Made by a program: the position numbers and the translations under genes. This document shows, piece by piece, positions 59,420 to 64,000 of a DNA stretch of 64,000 nt. Source of the DNA: Pseudomonas oryzicola (GTDB taxonomy: Bacteria; Pseudomonadota; Gammaproteobacteria; Pseudomonadales; Pseudomonadaceae); NCBI RefSeq assembly GCF_014269185.2, contig NZ_JABWRZ020000001.1:3807001-3871000 (forward strand). The letters are read 5' to 3'. Numbering within the stretch: the stretch's first letter is position 1; the number at the start of each line of letters is the position of its first letter. The notes below the pieces were generated by a model. That model saw only the letters and a program-made list of their open reading frames with translations, searched no databases and was not told the origin of the DNA.

Positions 59420-59994
59420 GCGACTTCAGGAGGCCGAGCAGAGGTCTTGCGGAGGGAGGTGACGGGCATGGATGCCCGTCAAGCGCTGAGGCCCCATGGA
59501 TGGGGCCTGCAGCGCGTACTCCCGGGAGCAAGACCGGCGCGAGGGAACCCCGGAGCGCAGCGGAGGGGCCGGATGATGGGAGCGCAGCGTTTTTTGGTTA
59601 CTTTTTGCCGCGTTTGGCAAAAAGTGACTCGCCGTAAGGGCGAAAAGGTGAGTCAGCGTCGCCATCGCAAACGGACTGTTCGCCATATCAAAACCGTCGC
59701 TTAAAGCTTTTGGGCTTTTGGGCTTTTGGGATGTAGGCAGACATTCATTCGCGATGGTGGCGCAAAGTCACCTTTCCGCCCTTACGGCGGGTTCCTTTTT
59801 GTCGTGGCAAAAAGGAACCAAAAACCGTCGGCTCCCATCATCCGGCCCCTACGCTTCGCTCCGGGGTCCCCTCGCTACGGGCCTGCTCCCGGGAGTACGC
59901 GCTGCAGGCCCCATCCATGGGGCCTCAGCGCTTGACGGGCATCCATGCCCGTCACCTCCCTCCGCAGTCCCTTCGCTCGGCCTCCTGAAGTCGC
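59420..59994. repeat. 575-bp imperfect inverted repeat (two arms of about 250 bp)
   Basis: The left arm (about 59420-59672) and right arm (about 59748-59994) are inverted copies, highly similar for long stretches, with a centre (59673-59747) holding three GGGCTTTT units. Each arm carries smaller palindromes of its own (around GACGGGCATGGATGCCCGTC and GGCCCCATGGATGGGGCC). No ORF of family type lies inside. The left arm borders the hexamer repeats. Confidence 0.9.
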
Positions 59995-60072
59995 AATCGG
60001 CGGCGCCTGAACTATCGCGCGCCTAGAAGCAAAAGTAGAGAAGAGCCGGGCCGGCCGGGATGGATCGGAAAT

Positions 60073-60104
60073 AAAAAACCCGCGCTGTCACCAGCGCGGG
60101 TTTT
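60073..60104 (-). terminator. Intrinsic terminator of asd
   Basis: On the minus strand AAAACCCGCGCTG, a 3-4 base loop and CAGCGCGGGTTTTTTAT form a strong stem with a run of six T residues, 17 bases after the asd stop. Confidence 0.92.
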
Positions 60105-60121
60105 CGGTCAGACCGGAACGA

Positions 60122-61234
60122 TCAACGCTCCAGCAGAATCCGCAGCATGCGACGCAGCGGTTCGGCCGCGCCCCACAGCAGCTGGTCACCGACGGTGAAC
60201 GCGCCCAGGTACTGCGACCCCATGTTCAGCTTGCGCAAGCGGCCAACCGGAATATTCAGGGTCCCGGTCACCTTGGTCGGACTCAGCTCCTGCATGCTGA
60301 TCTCCCGCTGGTTCGGCACCAGTTTCACCCAAGGGTTGTGCTGGCTGATCATGCCTTCGATGTCGGCGAGCGGCACGTCCTTGTTCAGCTTGATGGTCAG
60401 CGCCTGGCTATGGCAACGCATGGCGCCGATGCGCACGCAGATGCCGTCTACCGGGATCGGGCTCTTGAAGCGGCCGAGGATCTTGTTGGTCTCGGCCTGG
60501 GCCTTCCACTCTTCGCGGCTCTGGCCGTTCGGCAGTTCCTTGTCGATCCACGGGATCAGGCTGCCGGCCAGCGGCACACCGAAGTTTTCGGTCGGGAACG
60601 CTTCGCTACGCATGGTTTCGGCAACCTTGCGGTCGATGTCGAGGATGGCACTGGCCGGGTTGGCCAGGTCATCGGCCACCGCGGCGTGGGTAGCCCCCAT
60701 CTGCTTGATCAGCTCACGCATGTTCTGCGCGCCAGCACCCGAGGCCGCCTGGTAGGTCATGGCGCTCATCCACTCGACCAGGCCGGCTTCGAACAGGCCG
60801 CCCAGGCCCATCAGCATCAGGCTGACGGTGCAGTTGCCGCCGATGTAGTTCTTGGTACCCGCGTCCAGCTGCTGGTCGATGACCTTGCGGTTGACCGGGT
60901 CGAGGATGATCACCGCGTCATCCTGCATGCGCAGGGACGAAGCGGCATCGATCCAGTAGCCCTGCCAACCGGCTTCACGCAGCTTGGGGAAGACCTCGTT
61001 GGTGTAGTCGCCGCCCTGACAGGTCAGGATCACGTCGAGGGTCTTGAGTTCTTCGATCGAATAAGCGTCCTTGAGTGGAGCAGTATCCTTGCCCACGTTC
61101 GGGCCTTGGCCACCGACGTTGGAGGTGGTGAAGAACACCGGCTCGATAAGGTCGAAATCCTGCTCCTCCAGCATCCGCTGCATGAGCACGGAACCGACCA
61201 TACCGCGCCAACCGATCAGACCTACACGTTTCAT
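60122..61234 (-). CDS. asd: Aspartate-semialdehyde dehydrogenase
   Basis: 370 residues. NADP motif [17 protein letters not shown] at the N-terminus; catalytic Cys135 in GGNCTVSLM; the [16 protein letters not shown] segment and [18 protein letters not shown] near the C-terminus. It makes aspartate semialdehyde for lysine, threonine, methionine and diaminopimelate. It is located after leuB on the same strand and followed by a strong terminator. Confidence 0.98.
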   Translation of the reverse strand: MKRVGLIGWRGMVGSVLMQRMLEEQDFDLIEPVFFTTSNVGGQGPNVGKDTAPLKDAYSIEELKTLDVILTCQGGDYTNEVFPKLREAGWQGYWIDAASSLRMQDDAVIILDPVNRKVIDQQLDAGTKNYIGGNCTVSLMLMGLGGLFEAGLVEWMSAMTYQAASGAGAQNMRELIKQMGATHAAVADDLANPASAILDIDRKVAETMRSEAFPTENFGVPLAGSLIPWIDKELPNGQSREEWKAQAETNKILGRFKSPIPVDGICVRIGAMRCHSQALTIKLNKDVPLADIEGMISQHNPWVKLVPNQREISMQELSPTKVTGTLNIPVGRLRKLNMGSQYLGAFTVGDQLLWGAAEPLRRMLRILLER

Positions 61235-61257
61235 CGCAACTACACCTTTGCTAAAAG

Positions 61258-61290
61258 TGGGCCGCCACCGGGAATTTGGGGTGGCGGGCC
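61258..61290 (-). terminator. Hairpin after leuB
   Basis: CCGCCACC and GGTGGCGG form an 8-bp stem with a 10-base loop between the leuB stop and the asd start. On the minus strand CTTTT follows, so it is a weak intrinsic terminator or attenuator; readthrough into asd is possible. Confidence 0.6.
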
Positions 61291-61297
61291 AGAGAGA

Positions 61298-62380
61298 TTA
61301 CAGATTCCGCAGCGCTGCGACTACTGCGTCGCCCATTTCCTGCGTACCCACTTTGCGGCAGCCTTCCGAGAAAATGTCGCCGGTGCGCAGGCCCTGGTCC
61401 AGGACCACGCTCACGGCCTTCTCGATCGCTTCGGCGGCAACCGTCTGATTGAAGCTGTAACGCAGCATCATCGACACCGAGAGGATGGTCGCCAACGGGT
61501 TGGCGATACCCTGGCCGGCGATGTCCGGCGCCGAGCCGTGGCACGGTTCGTACATGCCCTTGTTGTCGGCATCCAGCGACGCCGAAGGCAGCATGCCGAT
61601 GGAACCGGTCAGCATGGAAGCTTCATCCGACAGAATGTCACCGAACATGTTGTCGGTCACCATCACGTCGAACTGCTTGGGTGCGCGTACCAGTTGCATG
61701 GCAGCGTTATCGACGTACATGTGGCTCAGTTCCACGTCCGGGTAGTCCTTGGCCACGTCTTCGACCACTTCGCGCCACAGTTGGCTGGACGCCAGGACGT
61801 TGGCCTTGTCCACCGAGCACAGCTTCTTGCCCCGCACACGGGCCATGTCGAAGCCGACCCGGGCAATGCGGCGCACTTCGCTTTCGCTGTACGGCAGGGT
61901 GTCGTAGGCCTGGCGCTCGCCACCTTGCAGCTCGCGCTGGCCACGCGGCGCACCAAAGTAGATGCCGCCGGTCAGCTCACGGACGATGAGGATGTCCAGG
62001 CCGGAGACGATCTCTGGCTTGAGCGACGAGGCATCGGCCAGTTGCGGATAGAGGATGGCCGGGCGCAGGTTGGCGAACAGGCCCAGTTGCGAACGGATCT
62101 TCAGCAGGCCGCGCTCCGGGCGAATGTCACGCTCGATCTTGTCCCACTTCGGCCCGCCTACGGCGCCCAGCAGCACGGCATCGGCCTTGCGCGCACGCTC
62201 CAGGGTCTCGTCGGCCAGTGGCACGCCGTGCTTGTCGATGGCGGCGCCACCGATGACGTCGTGGGCCAGGCTGAAACCGAGCTGGAACTTGTCGTTGGCC
62301 AGCTCCAGCACCTTGACCGCCTCGGCCATGATTTCCGGGCCGATACCGTCACCTGGGAGAATCAGAATCTGCTTGCTCAT
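61298..62380 (-). CDS. leuB: 3-isopropylmalate dehydrogenase
   Basis: 360 residues, starting [39 protein letters not shown] carries the substrate arginines, followed by the catalytic Tyr and Lys region ([18 protein letters not shown]) and the metal-binding aspartates. The NAD-binding loop [15 protein letters not shown] is present. It oxidises and decarboxylates 3-isopropylmalate in leucine synthesis. The ATG at 62380 matches the family; the longer frame adds unrelated residues. Confidence 0.98.
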   Translation of the reverse strand: MSKQILILPGDGIGPEIMAEAVKVLELANDKFQLGFSLAHDVIGGAAIDKHGVPLADETLERARKADAVLLGAVGGPKWDKIERDIRPERGLLKIRSQLGLFANLRPAILYPQLADASSLKPEIVSGLDILIVRELTGGIYFGAPRGQRELQGGERQAYDTLPYSESEVRRIARVGFDMARVRGKKLCSVDKANVLASSQLWREVVEDVAKDYPDVELSHMYVDNAAMQLVRAPKQFDVMVTDNMFGDILSDEASMLTGSIGMLPSASLDADNKGMYEPCHGSAPDIAGQGIANPLATILSVSMMLRYSFNQTVAAEAIEKAVSVVLDQGLRTGDIFSEGCRKVGTQEMGDAVVAALRNL

Positions 62381-62434
62381 GCTTTCCTCTATCCATTCAC
62401 GCGGTGCGGCCAAGCGGGCCACACCGAAAAGTTC

Positions 62435-63199
62435 TTAACGCTCGGCCCACAACACCAGCACATCCGTGCTGAACGAACCATCGGCCTCGATCTGGTAATA
62501 CTGCCGTACTTCTTCGCCCATGGCTTGCTGCAACTGGCGGATGGCCACGCGCATCGGTTCGGGGGTGCGCATGCGCTCGACCCAGCTGCCGAACTCCAGG
62601 CGCAGCGGCTGGCGGGTATGGCTGCGCACGTGCAGGCCGGCCTCGCTGACCTGGCGCTGCCATTCGGCGGCGGAGTAGTCGCGTACGTGGCTGGTGTCGC
62701 GCAGCACTTCGACCGTTTGCAGGTAGGTGTCAAGCAACGGGCTACCCGGCGACATGACGTCGGTGAAGGCTGCCACGCCGCCCGGCTTGAGTACCCGGCG
62801 CACTTCGCGCAGGGCCAGGCCCAGGTCGCTCCAGTGGTGGGCCGAGTAGCGGCTGAAGACGAAGTCGAACGAGGCATCGGCGAACGGCAGGCGTTCGGCG
62901 GCGCCGCGTTCGGTGGTGATATTGGCCAGGCCGCGCTCGGCAGCGGCACTGGCAACCACGTCAAGCATGGCTTGCGAAAGGTCGTAGGCGACCACTTCGG
63001 CAACCAGCGGGGCGACGTGGAAGCTGACATGGCCGGCACCGCAGCCCAGGTCCAGCACGCGGGCATGGCCCTGCCCGGCCAGTGCGGCCTGCAGCAGGGC
63101 GAATTCGCTGCCCTGGGCGTGTACGGCGCTGCTGAGGTAGGCGTTGGCCTGTTCGCCGAACTGGCGCTGGACCACATCGGTGTGCTGGGTGCTGGTCAT
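62435..63199 (-). CDS. SAM-dependent methyltransferase (UbiE/class I type)
   Basis: 254 residues with the SAM-binding motifs VLDLGCGAGHVSFHVAPL (motif I), VVAYDLSQAMLDVV and LPFADASFDFVFSRYSAHHW, and a C-terminal region ending KPGGVAAFTDVMSPGSPLLD. Its substrate is unknown; it sits between leuD and leuB, which is a known Pseudomonas arrangement. ATG 63199 is chosen; the upstream frame runs into a REP sequence and gives an unlikely N-terminus. Confidence 0.9.
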   Translation of the reverse strand: MTSTQHTDVVQRQFGEQANAYLSSAVHAQGSEFALLQAALAGQGHARVLDLGCGAGHVSFHVAPLVAEVVAYDLSQAMLDVVASAAAERGLANITTERGAAERLPFADASFDFVFSRYSAHHWSDLGLALREVRRVLKPGGVAAFTDVMSPGSPLLDTYLQTVEVLRDTSHVRDYSAAEWQRQVSEAGLHVRSHTRQPLRLEFGSWVERMRTPEPMRVAIRQLQQAMGEEVRQYYQIEADGSFSTDVLVLWAER

Positions 63200-63230
63200 G
63201 TCTCGATCCTTTGGGTTTATTGCTGCCTGT

Positions 63231-63330
63231 ACCGGCCCTTTCGCGGGTAAACCCGCTCCCACAGGACCTCTACAGGTTTGCAATCCTGCACTGTACCTGT
63301 GGGAGCGGGTTCACCCGCGAACAGGCCGGT
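63231..63330. repeat. Inverted pair of REP sequences
   Basis: Two 35-base copies, 63231-63265 and inverted 63296-63330, share 33 or so positions including GCGGGT and CTCCCACAGG or complements. They lie between leuD and the methyltransferase gene and can form a strong hairpin, which may attenuate transcription from leuD into the gene after it. Confidence 0.9.
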
Positions 63331-63346
63331 ACTGCCCTAAAAACAA

Positions 63347-63991
63347 TCAGGCATCACGGAACAGCCAAGGCTGCCCGGCGCGGTGCTTGCCTTCGAAAGC
63401 CTTGATCGCATCGCTGTCCTGCAGGGTCAGGCCGATGTCGTCCAGGCCGTTGAGCAGGCAGTGCTTGCGGAACGCATCGATCTCGAAGTGCAGCACCTTG
63501 CCATCCGGACGGGTCACCGCCTGCGCCTGCAGGTCGATGACCAGCTGGTAGCCCGGGTTGGCTTCGACCTGCTTGAACAGCTCGTCGACTTCCTCATCGC
63601 TGAGGATGATCGGCAGCAAGCCGTTCTTGAAGCTGTTATTGAAGAAGATGTCGGCAAAGCTCGGCGCGATCACGCTGCGGAAGCCGTACTCGTCCAGCGC
63701 CCACGGCGCGTGTTCACGGCTGGAACCGCAACCGAAGTTCTCCCGCGCCAGCAACACGCTGGCGCCCTGGTAACGTTCGTGGTTGAGCACGAATTCCTTG
63801 TTCAGCGGGCGCTTGCTGTTGTCCTGGTAGGGCTGGCCTACATCCAGGTAACGCCACTCGTCGAACAGGTTGGGGCCGAAGCCGGTGCGTTTGATCGACT
63901 TCAGGAACTGCTTGGGGATGATCTGGTCGGTGTCGACGTTGGCACGGTCCAACGGAGCAACGAGGCCAGTGTGCTGGGTAAAGGCTTTCAT
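63347..63991 (-). CDS. leuD: 3-isopropylmalate dehydratase small subunit
   Basis: 214 residues, complete, starting [35 protein letters not shown] is the swivelling-domain motif that binds substrate with LeuC. It isomerises 2-isopropylmalate to 3-isopropylmalate. leuC would lie just upstream, outside the window. It ends before the REP pair at 63231-63330. Confidence 0.97.
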   Translation of the reverse strand: MKAFTQHTGLVAPLDRANVDTDQIIPKQFLKSIKRTGFGPNLFDEWRYLDVGQPYQDNSKRPLNKEFVLNHERYQGASVLLARENFGCGSSREHAPWALDEYGFRSVIAPSFADIFFNNSFKNGLLPIILSDEEVDELFKQVEANPGYQLVIDLQAQAVTRPDGKVLHFEIDAFRKHCLLNGLDDIGLTLQDSDAIKAFEGKHRAGQPWLFRDA

Positions 63992-64000
63992 GCTGCGCTC

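Larger units (their letters stand above)
59219..60121. other. Non-coding block between usg and asd
   Basis: 903 bases with no gene I can support. It contains hexamer repeats (59311-59418), a 575-bp imperfect inverted repeat (59420-59994) and the asd terminator (60073-60104). Apparent frames of K-I/K-S or L repeats are artefacts of the hexamers. Confidence 0.85.

Noticed and set aside
59287..59531. Minus-strand frames with K-I, K-S and R-A repeats
   Set aside because: They are direct translations of the hexamer repeats with no start context or family similarity.
60338..63250. 970-codon plus-strand frame opposite asd, leuB and the methyltransferase
   Set aside because: It spans three genes and their intergenic regions on the other strand and has no family motif; it is an antisense artefact.

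Overview
The window looks like chromosomal DNA of a Pseudomonas, most likely the P. putida group. The basis is gene content and order (fadH, nadK, pepN, then purF-cvpA-dedD-folC-accD-trpF-truA-fimV-usg-asd-leuB-leuD), high GC, strong GC3 bias, and repeated inverted pairs of the roughly 35-base REP sequence typical of that group. No prophage, integrase, intact insertion sequence or CRISPR array was seen.

Layout. (1) 1-17.4 kb is ordinary core DNA: the 3' end of sbcC overlapping a glutathione S-transferase gene; a small secreted protein; a lactonase; an MMPL/RND exporter coupled to a YCF48-type beta-propeller protein; a tight six-gene leftward block nadK-phosphatase-rhomboid-DUF1315-DUF2797-pepN; DUF1853; cytochrome b561; a D-cysteine desulfhydrase-like enzyme; and fadH. 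(2) 17.5-22.6 kb is a patchwork of single genes: a DUF6196-like protein, LysR, a low-GC Mrr-type restriction-like protein, a GyrI-like protein and a GNAT, ending in a 147-bp MITE-like element. (3) 22.6-32.4 kb is a redox cluster: a DsbA-like protein, LysR, a membrane-linked molybdenum hydroxylase (triheme cytochrome c, 2Fe-2S subunit, Mo subunit) with its XdhC maturation factor, an old yellow enzyme, a tandem-domain tautomerase and a GlxA-type regulator. (4) 32.5-34.8 kb holds a nitrilase-fold protein lacking the catalytic cysteine, an AraC regulator and a 28-residue ORF. (5) 34.9-44.5 kb is a complete sucrose/fructoside utilisation locus. Porin and fructokinase genes run left; genes for the ABC binding protein, two permeases, ATPase, a cytoplasmic GH32 hydrolase and a LacI regulator run right. 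The divergent promoter region carries a 12-bp perfect palindrome. (6) 44.5-46.3 kb has a DUF2242 lipoprotein gene and a tRNA-Val/3x tRNA-Asp operon with a recognisable sigma70 promoter and terminators. (7) 46.4-64 kb is a long leftward housekeeping series for methionine, purine, folate, fatty acid, tryptophan and leucine/lysine biosynthesis, plus FimV. It is interrupted only by a 0.9-kb non-coding block of hexamer repeats and a 575-bp imperfect inverted repeat between usg and asd.

Working together: the sucrose locus reads as a self-contained import-and-cleavage system using an ABC transporter instead of a PTS. The Mo-hydroxylase cluster reads as periplasmic oxidation of an aldehyde or N-heterocycle, passing electrons through cytochrome c; its substrate cannot be told from sequence. 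The best candidates for something new are the Mrr-type protein with its unassigned N-terminal half, the Mo-hydroxylase/tautomerase/OYE cluster, the REP element translated inside the rhomboid gene, and the large palindrome between usg and asd. None of these is proven to be an undescribed system.
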